From: Pseudodesulfovibrio pelocollis
GTDB taxonomy: Bacteria; Desulfobacterota; Desulfovibrionia; Desulfovibrionales; Desulfovibrionaceae
Direction: 5' to 3'
NCBI RefSeq assembly: GCF_030282845.1
Contig: NZ_JASTWE010000004.1
Span: forward strand, 45,931 to 109,930
DNA: 64,000 nt
Of the stretch, positions 9,582 through 20,438 are shown piece after piece. The notes under the pieces are model-generated. The model was given only the letters and a program-made list of their open reading frames with translations, was not told the DNA's origin and made no database searches. The translations under genes were made by a program, and so were the position numbers. Every line of letters begins with the position of its first letter. The first letter of the stretch is position 1.

Positions 9582-10646
9582 ATGGATTTCGCCGAACGCC
9601 TCCACTCCTTGGCCGCCCGCATCCAAGAGCATTCGCATATGCTTTCCAATGAAGAGATGACCAAAAATGCCTTGGTGCTCCCCTTTCTACAGACCTTGGG
9701 TTACGACCCTTTCAATCCTCAAGAGGTTTTCCCCGAATACACTGCGGACATTGGCGTGAAGAAGGGGGAAAAGGTGGATTTCGCCGTCATGAAAAATGGC
9801 GACCCCATCATGCTGATTGAGTGCAAGTCGTGCAAATCGGATTTAAAAAAGGTCAACCCAACGCAATTATTGCGTTATTATCAAGTCACCCCCACTGCCA
9901 GAATCGGCATTCTCACCAACGGAGTCCAATACCAGTTTTTCACGGACCTCGACCGTGCCAACATTATGGACGACAAGCCCTACATGGTTTTTGACTTCAG
10001 TTCCCCCGAAGAGAGCTTGGTTACTGAACTTAAAAAACTGACAAAGTCCCAGTTTGACGTAGAAAAAACTCTCTCGGCCGCGAGCGAGCTCAAGTACACA
10101 CGGGCCATAAAGCGTCTTTTCGCCGAGGAAATGCAGTCACCTTCTGATGAATTTGTTCGCATTTTCGCGTGCAAGGTTTACTCTGGGAAACTTATGCCCG
10201 CTGTGCGTCAAAAGTTTGCAGAACTGGTCAAGAAAGCCATTGGCATATACATCAACGATGTAATCAATGATCGTTTGAAGCATGCCATGATCACACAACC
10301 CGACGAGGACATCGAAGAAGTCGCTAACGTCGATGCACCAGATGAAAAATCGGAAATCATCACCACCGAGGATGAACTTGAGGCCTTTTACATCGTGAAG
10401 TCAATCTTGCGCGAAGTTGTTTCGCCTGACCGCGTGGTAATGCGGGACACAAAAAGCTATTGTGGAGTGCTACTGGATGACAACAACAGAAAACCCCTCT
10501 GCCGATTTCATTTCAACACATCGCAGTACTACCTTGGCCTGGTTGCCAATTCCGATAAAGATATGGAAAAATTTCCCATTAATGACCTCAACGATATATA
10601 CACCTATGCGGATCGTCTGAAATCAACCCCTTCCTTCTACGAATAG
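9582..10646 (+). CDS. Orphan HsdR-N-type (PD-(D/E)XK) nuclease protein
   Basis: A 354-residue protein. The first about 150 residues match the N-terminal nuclease domain of type I restriction subunits: D66 in EKVDFAV, then LIECKSCK giving the E80-x-K82 catalytic pair, then QLLRYY (Q95, Y99), a QxxxY motif of RecB-like nucleases. The rest is helical with no helicase motifs, so it is not a full HsdR. No methylase or specificity gene is nearby. It is clearly more AT-rich than its neighbours and uses codons such as TTA, ATA and AAA freely. It sits between leuS and lptE, which are usually adjacent, so recent transfer is likely. GAGGTG precedes the ATG. Confidence 0.75.
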   Translation: MDFAERLHSLAARIQEHSHMLSNEEMTKNALVLPFLQTLGYDPFNPQEVFPEYTADIGVKKGEKVDFAVMKNGDPIMLIECKSCKSDLKKVNPTQLLRYYQVTPTARIGILTNGVQYQFFTDLDRANIMDDKPYMVFDFSSPEESLVTELKKLTKSQFDVEKTLSAASELKYTRAIKRLFAEEMQSPSDEFVRIFACKVYSGKLMPAVRQKFAELVKKAIGIYINDVINDRLKHAMITQPDEDIEEVANVDAPDEKSEIITTEDELEAFYIVKSILREVVSPDRVVMRDTKSYCGVLLDDNNRKPLCRFHFNTSQYYLGLVANSDKDMEKFPINDLNDIYTYADRLKSTPSFYE

Positions 10647-10778
10647 GCGACGAACGAACCCGGAAGCCTTATCCGATGATGGTCAAAGATTCGAGCCTCC
10701 TCCTGCCCCGCAAGTGGACTCTTGCGCCGTTTCCCAGTAGTATCCGTCGTCATGACATCGAACCGCCGGGAGACTGCC

Positions 10779-11288
10779 ATGCCCTTTGTCCGTACCTTGG
10801 CCCCGCTGCTGCTCGCGGCCGCCCTGCTCATGCTCGCCGCCTGCGGCTATTCCGTGGGCGGGGCCGGGGATCGCTCCGTGCTCGGGCCGGAGTTCCGCAC
10901 CCTGGCCATCTCCGGGGTGGACAACCCCACCACCCTGCCCTGGCTTGAGCCGCGCATCCGCTCGCTGCTGCGCGACGAGCTGACCCGACGCGGGGCCATC
11001 ACCTGGACCGACTCGCGAAACCGGGCCGACGCCCTCATCCACGTCACCATCCACAAATACTTCCGGCCCACGGCCGTTGAGGGAGCCAGGGACCAGACCC
11101 TGCGCTCCAGCGCCATCTTCCAGTTCTCGGTCGATATCACCTCGGCCACGGACAGCAGCGTGGTCTGGCGTTCCGGGCAGATATCCCAGGCGTGGCCTTT
11201 CTTCTCGGGCCAGGAGGACGAGGCCGACGCCGAAGTCACCAGCCTGGGCATCCGCAGGCTGGCCGATCTCATGGAACAGAACTACTAG
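10779..11288 (+). CDS. lptE: LPS-assembly lipoprotein LptE
   Basis: A 169-residue outer-membrane lipoprotein. The signal sequence (LAPLLLAAALLM) ends in the lipobox LAAC with GYSV following, as in LptE. LptE plugs the LptD barrel that inserts lipopolysaccharide into the outer membrane. Sequence similarity within the family is low, so order helps: leuS, lptE and holA are neighbours in many proteobacteria, here with one nuclease gene intervening. ATG 10779 is chosen because CGGGAG lies 8 nt upstream and it starts the signal peptide. Confidence 0.8.
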   Translation: MPFVRTLAPLLLAAALLMLAACGYSVGGAGDRSVLGPEFRTLAISGVDNPTTLPWLEPRIRSLLRDELTRRGAITWTDSRNRADALIHVTIHKYFRPTAVEGARDQTLRSSAIFQFSVDITSATDSSVVWRSGQISQAWPFFSGQEDEADAEVTSLGIRRLADLMEQNY

Positions 11289-11327
11289 CCCGGCCGCTGC
11301 GTGGCCGACACGCGCCAAAAACACACC

Positions 11328-12320
11328 ATGAACCGCACCAGATACCTCATCCTCGTCTGCCCTGACCCGCAGCTGATCAAGACCCATATCGATCAGCGGC
11401 TGGCCGCGTCCGGCCGGGAGGGATGGGAGATCAAGCCGTTCTGGGGCGATGACGACGATCCGCTGCCCGCCGCCTTCTGGACCGACCTGACCATCAAGAG
11501 CCTTTTTCCCCAGCCCAAGGCGCTGGTGATCCGCCGCGCCCACGCCCTCAGGGCCGAGCATTGGGACAAGCTCGACGCCGGGGTCAGGGGGGTGTCGGGC
11601 GACATCCTTCCCATCTTCTGCCTGGAGGGCGAGTGGAAGGGCAAGAAGCCGTCGATTCCGGCCACCCTGTCGCGCCGGGCCATCTACAAGAAGGCCAGGG
11701 ACGAGGGGTGGGTGTGGGAATCGGCCGGGCTGGACGCTTCGTCCCTTGGCGCGTTCGTCAAGGCATGGGCCAAGGAGCGCGGCATCACCTTCGAGCCCGG
11801 CGCGGACCGCGCCCTGATCGCGGCCCTGCCCCCGGACGCCGTGGCCGCGCGCCTGGAGCTGGACAAGCTCGACCTGGCCGCTGGCGATACGCGCACCGTG
11901 CGCCGCGAGCATGTGGAGCTGGTGGCCCCGGCGGGCGAGATGGAATTCTTCGAGCTGATGGACGCCCTGGGCAGGCCCGGCGCCGAGGTCGCTGTCTGGC
12001 GGCGGGTGCTGGGCGACCACCTCAAGAAATCCCAGGACCGGATGCTTTTCAACCTCATCGGCTATCTGGCCGGGCAGGCGCGCATGTACTGGATGCTCCA
12101 GGCAGGCGAGGAGGACAAGGTCAAGGCCCACCCCTACGTCAAGAAGCTCAAGACCCAGGTGGCCCGACGCCTCGGCCCCCGGGGCGTGGCCCGGATGATC
12201 GACCTGGCCCTGGAATCGGAGATGAGCGTCAAGACCGGCGCGCGCCATCACGAAGAGGTTCTCGACGTGCTGGTGGCCGGGCTCATCGACCTGTTCCAGC
12301 CGGGCCGGGCGACCCGATAA
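11328..12320 (+). CDS. holA: DNA polymerase III delta subunit
   Basis: About 330 residues of clamp-loader delta type: an N-terminal region beginning YLILVCPDPQL, a basic central part and a helical C-terminal domain (LLFNLIGYLAGQARMYW-like and VKKLKTQVARR). Delta opens the beta clamp during loading. The AAA+ motifs are degenerate, as is normal for delta. The start is uncertain: ATG 11328 or GTG 11301 (nine extra residues), neither with a good Shine-Dalgarno. The place after lptE supports the call. Confidence 0.8.
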   Translation: MNRTRYLILVCPDPQLIKTHIDQRLAASGREGWEIKPFWGDDDDPLPAAFWTDLTIKSLFPQPKALVIRRAHALRAEHWDKLDAGVRGVSGDILPIFCLEGEWKGKKPSIPATLSRRAIYKKARDEGWVWESAGLDASSLGAFVKAWAKERGITFEPGADRALIAALPPDAVAARLELDKLDLAAGDTRTVRREHVELVAPAGEMEFFELMDALGRPGAEVAVWRRVLGDHLKKSQDRMLFNLIGYLAGQARMYWMLQAGEEDKVKAHPYVKKLKTQVARRLGPRGVARMIDLALESEMSVKTGARHHEEVLDVLVAGLIDLFQPGRATR

Positions 12321-12376
12321 ATCCCGCCGCGTTATAATCCGATTGAAATAATACCCCGACGCTTGACACGGAAGCT

Positions 12377-13060
12377 ATGAAAGAGAAGGACAAACCGCAC
12401 TATCTCGGCCACCGCCAGCGGCTCAGGGAAAAACTCCTGCGCGACGGGCGCTCCCTGGCCGACTACGAACTGCTGGAGCTGGCCCTGGCCGGAGTCCTTC
12501 CGCGCCGGGACACCAAGCCCCTGGCAAAGCTGATGATCGAGCGGTTCGGCTCCCTCAAGGACGCACTCATGGCCCGTCCCGACCAGCTGAAAGCGGTCAG
12601 CGGCATCGGCCCGGCGGCCGTGGCCCACTGGGGGCTGCTCCAGGAGCTGTTCGCCCGCATGGGCGAGGCCCGGGCGCGCAGCGGTGCGCCCCTGTCCGAT
12701 GCGGCGGACGTGGCCCGCGCGGCCATGGCCCGCATCGGCTCCAAGGGGGTGGAGGAATTCTGGGTGGCGTTTCTTGACACCAAGAACCGGGTCATCGCCT
12801 GGGAGCAGGTGAGCAAGGGCACAGTGGACGCCACCCCGGTTTTTCCCCGAGAGATCATGGCCACGGCCCTGCGGCTGGAAGCGGCGGCGCTGATCCTGGC
12901 CCACAACCATCCCGGCGGCGACCCCGCCCCGTCCATGGAGGACCTGGCCCTGACCCAGCGCATCCGCGAGACGGCCCGGGGGCTGGATATCCGGGTGCTG
13001 GACCATGTCATCGTCACGGACCACGACTACTACAGCTTCAACGAGCACGGAAGATTGTAG
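12377..13060 (+). CDS. radC: RadC/JAB-domain protein
   Basis: A 227-residue protein with an N-terminal helix-hairpin-helix part (VSGIGPAAVAHW, residues about 72-83). The RadC MPN/JAB domain carries the metal-site signature LAHNHPGGDPAPS and a downstream Asp (DHVIV). RadC proteins were once linked to DNA repair; their true role is unsettled. HNHPGGD differs by one residue from the commoner HNHPSGD. The stop codon abuts the ATG of the acylphosphatase gene, so the two form one operon. Confidence 0.93.
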   Translation: MKEKDKPHYLGHRQRLREKLLRDGRSLADYELLELALAGVLPRRDTKPLAKLMIERFGSLKDALMARPDQLKAVSGIGPAAVAHWGLLQELFARMGEARARSGAPLSDAADVARAAMARIGSKGVEEFWVAFLDTKNRVIAWEQVSKGTVDATPVFPREIMATALRLEAAALILAHNHPGGDPAPSMEDLALTQRIRETARGLDIRVLDHVIVTDHDYYSFNEHGRL

Positions 13061-13333
13061 ATGAAAGAGGCGCGCTGCATCATACACGGCAAGGTCCAGG
13101 GGGTCTGGTTCCGGGCCTGGACGGCAGACATGGCCCGGGAGCTGGGCATCACCGGCTGGGTGCGCAACCTGCCCGACGGCGGGGTGGAGGCCCTGGCCCA
13201 GGGCGAAAAGGCCATCCTTGAACGGTTCATCGAGCGGCTGCACGACGGCCCGCCCCTGGCCCGGGTGACGCAGGTGGATATTGACTGGCGCGAGCCGGGC
13301 GATAGCTGGGACCGTTTTTCGGTCACGGGCTGA
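13061..13333 (+). CDS. acyP: Acylphosphatase
   Basis: A complete 90-residue acylphosphatase. The phosphate-binding loop and catalytic Arg are in GKVQGVWFRAW (R18), and the catalytic Asn in GWVRNLPDGGVEA. It hydrolyses carboxyl-phosphate bonds such as acyl phosphates. The start codon follows directly on the radC stop, which implies translational coupling. Confidence 0.95.
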   Translation: MKEARCIIHGKVQGVWFRAWTADMARELGITGWVRNLPDGGVEALAQGEKAILERFIERLHDGPPLARVTQVDIDWREPGDSWDRFSVTG

Positions 13334-13428
13334 AGCCGATTTTTGCACGAAAAACATCCTTGCCAAGCCGTTTTGACGACTTATCTGGGGTAACACACGC
13401 ACATTTCATCAGCCGAAAGGATACCGTC

Positions 13429-15945
<2,517 letters not shown>

Positions 15946-15976
15946 CGGGAACCGAGCCGCCGAATCGACACGCCAG

Positions 15977-16009
15977 GGGGCGCGCCGGATGTCCGGCGCG
16001 CCCCTTTGT
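15977..16009 (+). terminator. Terminator after lon, shared with the convergent TPR operon
   Basis: GGGGCGCGCCGGA-tg-TCCGGCGCGCCCC is a perfect 13-bp stem followed by TTTGTTT. It lies between lon (+) and the end of the TPR gene on the minus strand. Confidence 0.9.
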
Positions 16010-16048
16010 TTCGTGAACACGGGCGGCCCGGCCCGGGCCATGGCCGGT

Positions 16049-17080
16049 TCAGATGTCGAACTTCAGGTCGTCCCGGGGTGCGCCGCTGCCGGTCCTTACC
16101 CGCCCTGTCTCCGGGGAATCGGTCTGGTCGGGACGGGTATCGGCAAGGGGCTGGTCGGCCGGGGCGGGCAGCGCCTCGCGGGTCTGGCCGGGCGGGATGG
16201 CCTGCTGCCCCCGGGCGGGCGCGCGGTCGCGCATGAAGGCCACCAGCCGGGCCGCCACGTCGTCGGGCACGGGCGGCTTGTTGTGCTGCTCGCGCAGGGT
16301 GTCGTTGTTGGCCAGCTCCACCAGCAGCTCGCCGAGCTGCCGGGCGGCCGTCAGCCGGGGATTGAGCGAGCAGCTTTTTCCCAGCGCCTCCACGCACTCG
16401 GCCCAGCGGCCGCGCTCGTAGTTGACCCGGGCCAGGTTGTAGAAAAGGTGCTCGTCGTCCTCCACGAACTCCAGCGCCTTGGCGTAGTAGTCGGCGGCCT
16501 CGTCATGAAGCCCGGCCTTGCGCAGGGCGATGCCGAATTCGTTGAACAGGTGCTGGTCCTTTCCTGAAAAGGCGGACCTGATCTTGAGCAGTTCGCGCAT
16601 CATGTCGCGCGCCTTGTCCAGCTCGTGCAGGGAGAGGGCGATGAGCCCGAGGTTGAACAGGGCGCGCACATTGCCCTCGTCTATGCCCAGGGCACGGCAG
16701 AAGCTGTCCTGCGCGCTGTAGAGCTTGCCCTGCTCCCGCTGCTCGGTGCCCTGCTCCAGGTATTCCTGCAACAGCTCCATGGCCGGAACCGTGTTGCCCT
16801 CGAAGAACTCCACCTCGGGAATGTACCCCTCGATCAGCTCGCGAAGCGGGATGACCCGCTCCTCGCCCGTGGGCACATGGTGGGAGTTGATCCGGCGCAG
16901 GGAAAAGCGATCCTCGGCCAGTTGTTCAACATACCAGAAGATTCGGCTCAAGTGCTTGCGCGTGGTCGTTCCCGTGCCCACGCGAATCTCATCGCCCGAG
17001 GAAAAAACGCATCGGACGCTGCCGCCGTTTCCAGCCAGGGCCAGATGGACGGAGGTGCCGGATTCATCCAAAGAGTTCAT
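16049..17080 (-). CDS. TPR-repeat protein, paralogue 1 of 3
   Basis: A 343-residue cytoplasmic-looking protein of unknown function. Residues about 15-110 form a module shared with two downstream paralogues: RCVFSSGDEIRVGTGTT, then IFWYVEQ, RRINSHHVP and an acidic PEVEF segment. TPR-type helical repeats follow (NVRALFNLGLIAL, HLFNEFGIALRKAGLHDEA, HLFYNLARVNYERG). The C-terminal 60 residues are Pro/Arg-rich and disordered-looking. ATG 17080 has GGAG close upstream. It is the last gene of a four-gene operon. Confidence 0.75.
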   Translation of the reverse strand: MNSLDESGTSVHLALAGNGGSVRCVFSSGDEIRVGTGTTTRKHLSRIFWYVEQLAEDRFSLRRINSHHVPTGEERVIPLRELIEGYIPEVEFFEGNTVPAMELLQEYLEQGTEQREQGKLYSAQDSFCRALGIDEGNVRALFNLGLIALSLHELDKARDMMRELLKIRSAFSGKDQHLFNEFGIALRKAGLHDEAADYYAKALEFVEDDEHLFYNLARVNYERGRWAECVEALGKSCSLNPRLTAARQLGELLVELANNDTLREQHNKPPVPDDVAARLVAFMRDRAPARGQQAIPPGQTREALPAPADQPLADTRPDQTDSPETGRVRTGSGAPRDDLKFDI

Positions 17081-17124
17081 CGTGCTCCGTTTCCATGCCG
17101 CTGTGGCGCCATGGGGTTTCGTGG

Positions 17125-18216
17125 TCACTTCCGCTTGCCGTTTCTGCCCCTGGCCGAGGGTGGAACAAGGCCGGTGCGCGCGCGGCCACGCTCGATCTTC
17201 TGCTCCATTTCCTGTTCCGCCACCTCTCCCGCATCCAGATCCGGTCCACGCCCCCAGTCGCGCTCCAACTCGCGCTCCAGATCAAGGACCAGGACCTCTT
17301 CGTCCAGGGGCAGGACACCGGCCTCTGCGGCCAGCACGTTCCTGGCCCGGCTGGCCACCTCGGGCGGCACCGGGGGCTTGCCGTAGCGCGCCAGCAGCCG
17401 CTCGTCCTCGGCCAACCCCACAATGACCCGGAACAGCTCGCGGGCCACCCGCAGCCCGGGGTTGAGCCGGTTGGACATGATCAGCGCCTCAAGGCATCCG
17501 TTCCAGTCCCCCCGCTCATAGCGGGTGCGCGCCAGATTATAGAACAGATTTTCGTCATTCTTGACGAAATCAAGGGCGCGCCGGTAATAGGCCGTGGCCT
17601 CGTCATACAACCCGGACTTGCGCAGTCCGATGCCGAATTCGTTGAACAGGTGCTGGTTCTTGCCGTCAAAGGCCGCCTTGACATCCACCAGCTCGAAGAG
17701 GACCGCCCTGGCGCGCGTGTGTTCGCGACGGTTCAGAAAGATGAGGCCAAGGCCGAACAGGGCGCGCACGTTGCGCTCCTCGATGCCCCTGGCCCGGCTG
17801 TAGCCCAGCTCCGCGCTGTAGAGGCGTCCGTGGGCGCGGTCCCGGTCGGCCCTGTCCAGGGTCTCTTCAAGGGCCTCCATGGCCGGGAGCACCACGTCCT
17901 CGTAGTAGGCGAGCCGGGGGGTGAACTCGTTGAGCAGCCGCCGCAGCGAAATGGTCTCCGGATTGCCAGCCGGGACATGCTTGGAATTGATCCGGCGTGC
18001 CTCGAACTCGTCGTCCTCAACCTGCTCCACGTACCAGTAGATAGTGCTCTCGTGGCGCTGCGAGGTGGAACCCTGGCCGAGCATGACAATGGCCGTGGAG
18101 GAAAAAACGCACCGGATGGCCCCGTCTCCGGGCAGGAAATCCCAGCCGGAGACAGTCTTCTTCCTTACGACGCCAGCCGTATCAGCCAGGCCGAATCCCT
18201 GTGGTGCGTCGGTCAT
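17125..18216 (-). CDS. TPR-repeat protein, paralogue 2 of 3
   Basis: A 363-residue protein built like its neighbours: the conserved N-terminal module (IRCVFSS, GQGSTSQRHESTIYWYVEQ, RRINSKHVPAG, a run ending with an acidic PRLAYYED), followed by four or so TPR-like repeats (NVRALFGLGLIFLN, HLFNEFGIGLRKSGLYDEA, NLFYNLARTRYERGDW). The tail from about residue 305 is very charged, with ERELERDW-like stretches. The function is unknown. The three paralogues keep the N-terminal module and TPR core but differ in the tails. Confidence 0.75.
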   Translation of the reverse strand: MTDAPQGFGLADTAGVVRKKTVSGWDFLPGDGAIRCVFSSTAIVMLGQGSTSQRHESTIYWYVEQVEDDEFEARRINSKHVPAGNPETISLRRLLNEFTPRLAYYEDVVLPAMEALEETLDRADRDRAHGRLYSAELGYSRARGIEERNVRALFGLGLIFLNRREHTRARAVLFELVDVKAAFDGKNQHLFNEFGIGLRKSGLYDEATAYYRRALDFVKNDENLFYNLARTRYERGDWNGCLEALIMSNRLNPGLRVARELFRVIVGLAEDERLLARYGKPPVPPEVASRARNVLAAEAGVLPLDEEVLVLDLERELERDWGRGPDLDAGEVAEQEMEQKIERGRARTGLVPPSARGRNGKRK

Positions 18217-18237
18217 GATTTTCCACTGTGCGCCTTG

Positions 18238-18852
18238 TCATCCGGCAATGTGAAAAACGTGCTCAAGGGGGGTGAACTCCTGGCCACCACCCAGGAGTCT
18301 GCGTTTGCCTCGGGAGCCCCGCCAAAGCACGTCGAGGACCAGATCGAAGGCGTGTCGCCTCGCCAGCAGCGGAGCCAGATTGTCATAGACCAGAGCCACC
18401 TCGGCCTGGTCCTGGAATTCCGCGTCATCCCAGCGGAAATTCATTGCTCCCTCGCGTCTGGCCCAGAAAACGGCGAGCATGTCTTTGAGCTTGTAGTCTT
18501 CCATCAGTTCCTGCGGGTGTAAAGTCCTATTTTTTGCCGCCACCATGGAAAGCGGCATATGCTCCCCGCCGTGGAACACCTCAAGGCCGAAGCGGTTGTC
18601 GTGCATGGCCAGCCCCTGGGCGCGGTAGACCTCGCGGACGGGATGCCCCAGGGTGTGGGCCACCTCGGCCATCTTGCTCCGGGCGTCCCGGCCCAGGGCC
18701 ATGTCTCGGACAATGGCGTTCCATTTGGCCGGGCCATAGGCCTTGACCGCGGCCTTGACCGCCTCGCGGCTCAGATGCAGGGCGCTCACGCTGTAAAACG
18801 TGCCGAACAGGACCACCTCAAGCCGCTTGCCCGAGCCGAGCCCGCCGGTCAC
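18238..18852 (-). CDS. Uncharacterised protein within the TPR operon
   Basis: A 204-residue protein that I do not recognise. It has no signal peptide or membrane segment; it is mixed alpha/beta with several aromatic-rich stretches (RFGLEVFHGGEH, FWARREGAMNFRWDD). The start is GTG 18852, overlapping the TGA of the upstream TPR gene by 4 bp (GTGA), so its translation is coupled to it. It lies between two TPR paralogues, which suggests a shared process, perhaps as a partner protein. Confidence 0.65.
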   Translation of the reverse strand: MTGGLGSGKRLEVVLFGTFYSVSALHLSREAVKAAVKAYGPAKWNAIVRDMALGRDARSKMAEVAHTLGHPVREVYRAQGLAMHDNRFGLEVFHGGEHMPLSMVAAKNRTLHPQELMEDYKLKDMLAVFWARREGAMNFRWDDAEFQDQAEVALVYDNLAPLLARRHAFDLVLDVLWRGSRGKRRLLGGGQEFTPLEHVFHIAG

Positions 18853-19832
18853 GAATCCTGCTCCAGGTCACGCATGAGGGCCGTGGCGGCCAGCCGCGAA
18901 TCCGTCCCGTCGGGAGCCAGGTCCATGGTCATTGCCGGGTCGGCCGCCGTGGCACCCACCAGCCCGGCCGCACGGCGGGCCACACTCCCGGGCACCGGGG
19001 GCTTGCCGTAGCGGTCGCGCAGGGTGTCGCTGCCCGCCAGGGCCACGGCCACCCGGCACAGGTTCAGGGCGTGGCCGTGATCAGGCTTGAGGGAAAGGGC
19101 CCGGGCCGAGAACTCGATGCTGTGCTCCCAGTCGTTCTTCTCGTAGAAGGCGCGGGCCAGATTGTAGTGCAGGTTCTCGTCCGCCTCGGTCAGCTCCACG
19201 GCCCGCGAGTAATACTGCACGGCCTCGTCGAAGAGCCCGGCCTTGCGCAGCAGGATGCCGAACTCGTTGAAAAGGTGCTTGTGTTCTTCGGAAAAGGCCG
19301 CCTGCATTTCCAGCAATTGCTCGAACACGGCGCGCGAGTTGCGTCTGTCGCTGCGGCCCAGGTAGACAAGGCCCAGGCCGAAGATGGCGCGCACGTTGGT
19401 TTCATCCACATCCAGCGCCTTGGCGTACTCCATCTCGGCCGAGAGGGGCTCGCCGTTTTCGCGATGCCTGTCCGCCTTGGCGATGGTCCGGATCAGGGCG
19501 CGCATGGCCGGTTCCACATGGGCGTTGTGGATCTCGACCTCTGGGGTGTAGTCAGCCAGCAGTTCCTCCTGCCCGATGATCTTTTCCTCGCCCACGGGCA
19601 CGAACTGGGGATTGATCTTGCGCACCCCGAACTCGTCCGCCCCGTGCTGGTTGACGTACCACAAAAGTTTGCTGCGCTGTTTTTTGGCCGTGGTGCCGGT
19701 GCCCACCTTGATCTCGGTCACGGTGGAGAAGACGCAGCGCAGCGGCTCGTCCGGGTTGTCGAGCCCGGAGCAGCCCCGCCCGGCTCGCGCGCCGCGGGTG
19801 TCCGCGCCGGTATGTATTCGCGCATCCGCCAT
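18849..19832 (-). CDS. TPR-repeat protein, paralogue 3 of 3 (first gene of the operon)
   Basis: A 327-residue paralogue of the two genes downstream. It has the same N-terminal module (LRCVFSTVTEIKVGTGTT, LLWYVNQ, RKINPQFVPVGEEKI) and TPR-like repeats (NVRAIFGLGLVYLGR, HLFNEFGILLRKAGLFDEA, NLHYNLARAFYEKNDW). The GxGxT-K/R-x(2,4)-WYV pattern in the module is shared by all three and resembles no family I can name. ATG 19832 is preceded by CGGGAC. The operon is flanked by a terminator-like hairpin upstream and the lon terminator downstream. Confidence 0.75.
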   Translation of the reverse strand: MADARIHTGADTRGARAGRGCSGLDNPDEPLRCVFSTVTEIKVGTGTTAKKQRSKLLWYVNQHGADEFGVRKINPQFVPVGEEKIIGQEELLADYTPEVEIHNAHVEPAMRALIRTIAKADRHRENGEPLSAEMEYAKALDVDETNVRAIFGLGLVYLGRSDRRNSRAVFEQLLEMQAAFSEEHKHLFNEFGILLRKAGLFDEAVQYYSRAVELTEADENLHYNLARAFYEKNDWEHSIEFSARALSLKPDHGHALNLCRVAVALAGSDTLRDRYGKPPVPGSVARRAAGLVGATAADPAMTMDLAPDGTDSRLAATALMRDLEQDS

Positions 19833-20147
19833 GATCGTCCCGTCGCACTCTGTGGCTGAAAGGGTGTATTCGTTGGAACAATTGAACGCCCCCCCAAGGA
19901 AAGGCTTTCTGTCTCCGCCAAGTGGAGCCTAGCGCAAAGGGTCGTTGCAGGCAATGCGAACCCGGCGACAAAACTGTTGCGTTTGTTTCCGGCAGAATGC
20001 TGGACATGGGCGGCGCAGGCATTATCTGGTATGCACGGCCGAGGCGGCCCGGCGTTGCCAGCCGGGCCCTTTTCAGCTATGCAAACCTTCCCTTGGGACG
20101 ATCCCTCCGGGCCCACCGGACAGGAAAACCAGACATTGGAGCATGCC
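19833..20147. other. Divergent intergenic region between the TPR operon and fmdB-like gene
   Basis: A 315-bp stretch without a convincing gene. It must hold the promoter of the TPR operon (minus) and of the zinc-ribbon gene (plus). A terminator-like hairpin at 20046-20073 points on the plus strand, though no annotated gene lies just before it. That leaves room for an unannotated small transcript at about 19940-20073. Confidence 0.5.
20046..20073 (+). terminator. Terminator-like hairpin with no known gene upstream
   Basis: GGCCCGGC-gttgcca-GCCGGGCC is a perfect 8-bp stem followed by CTTTTC on the plus strand. It could end a small RNA transcribed from the divergent region, or attenuate the zinc-ribbon gene that starts 75 bp downstream. 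Confidence 0.4.
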
Positions 20148-20390
20148 ATGCCCATTTTCGAATATCTCTGCGACGACTGCGGCACCGAGTTCGAGGAACT
20201 CGTCTTCGACAGGGAGGAGTGCCCGCCCTGTCCCAAATGCGCCTCGGCCAGGACCAGCAAGCTCATGAGCGCGGTGCGCTCACGAACTGGCGGGGCCACT
20301 GCCGACGCGGGCGGCGACACCCCGGCTCCGGCCGCCGCATCGAGCGGCTGCGCCGGCTGCTCCGGCGGAAACTGCTCAAGCTGCCACTAG
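20148..20390 (+). CDS. FmdB-family zinc ribbon protein
   Basis: An 80-residue protein starting MPIFEYLCDDCG, the hallmark of the FmdB-type zinc ribbon. The second zinc knuckle is CPPCPKC. The tail is low-complexity and rich in Cys, Gly and Ser (CAGCSGGNCSSCH). FmdB proteins are annotated as regulators, but their role is poorly defined. ATG 20148 is chosen over 20143 and earlier starts because the family start fits and TTGGAG lies 7 nt upstream. The gene precedes hemC by 48 bp, probably in the same transcript. Confidence 0.88.
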   Translation: MPIFEYLCDDCGTEFEELVFDREECPPCPKCASARTSKLMSAVRSRTGGATADAGGDTPAPAAASSGCAGCSGGNCSSCH

Positions 20391-20438
20391 AAGCCCGACA
20401 CGGGCGCTTCACCACACGCAAAAAAGGCTCAATTTCGC

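Noticed and set aside
9582..10646. Complete type I restriction system
   Set aside because: Only the HsdR N-terminal type is present; no helicase domain, methylase or specificity gene nearby.
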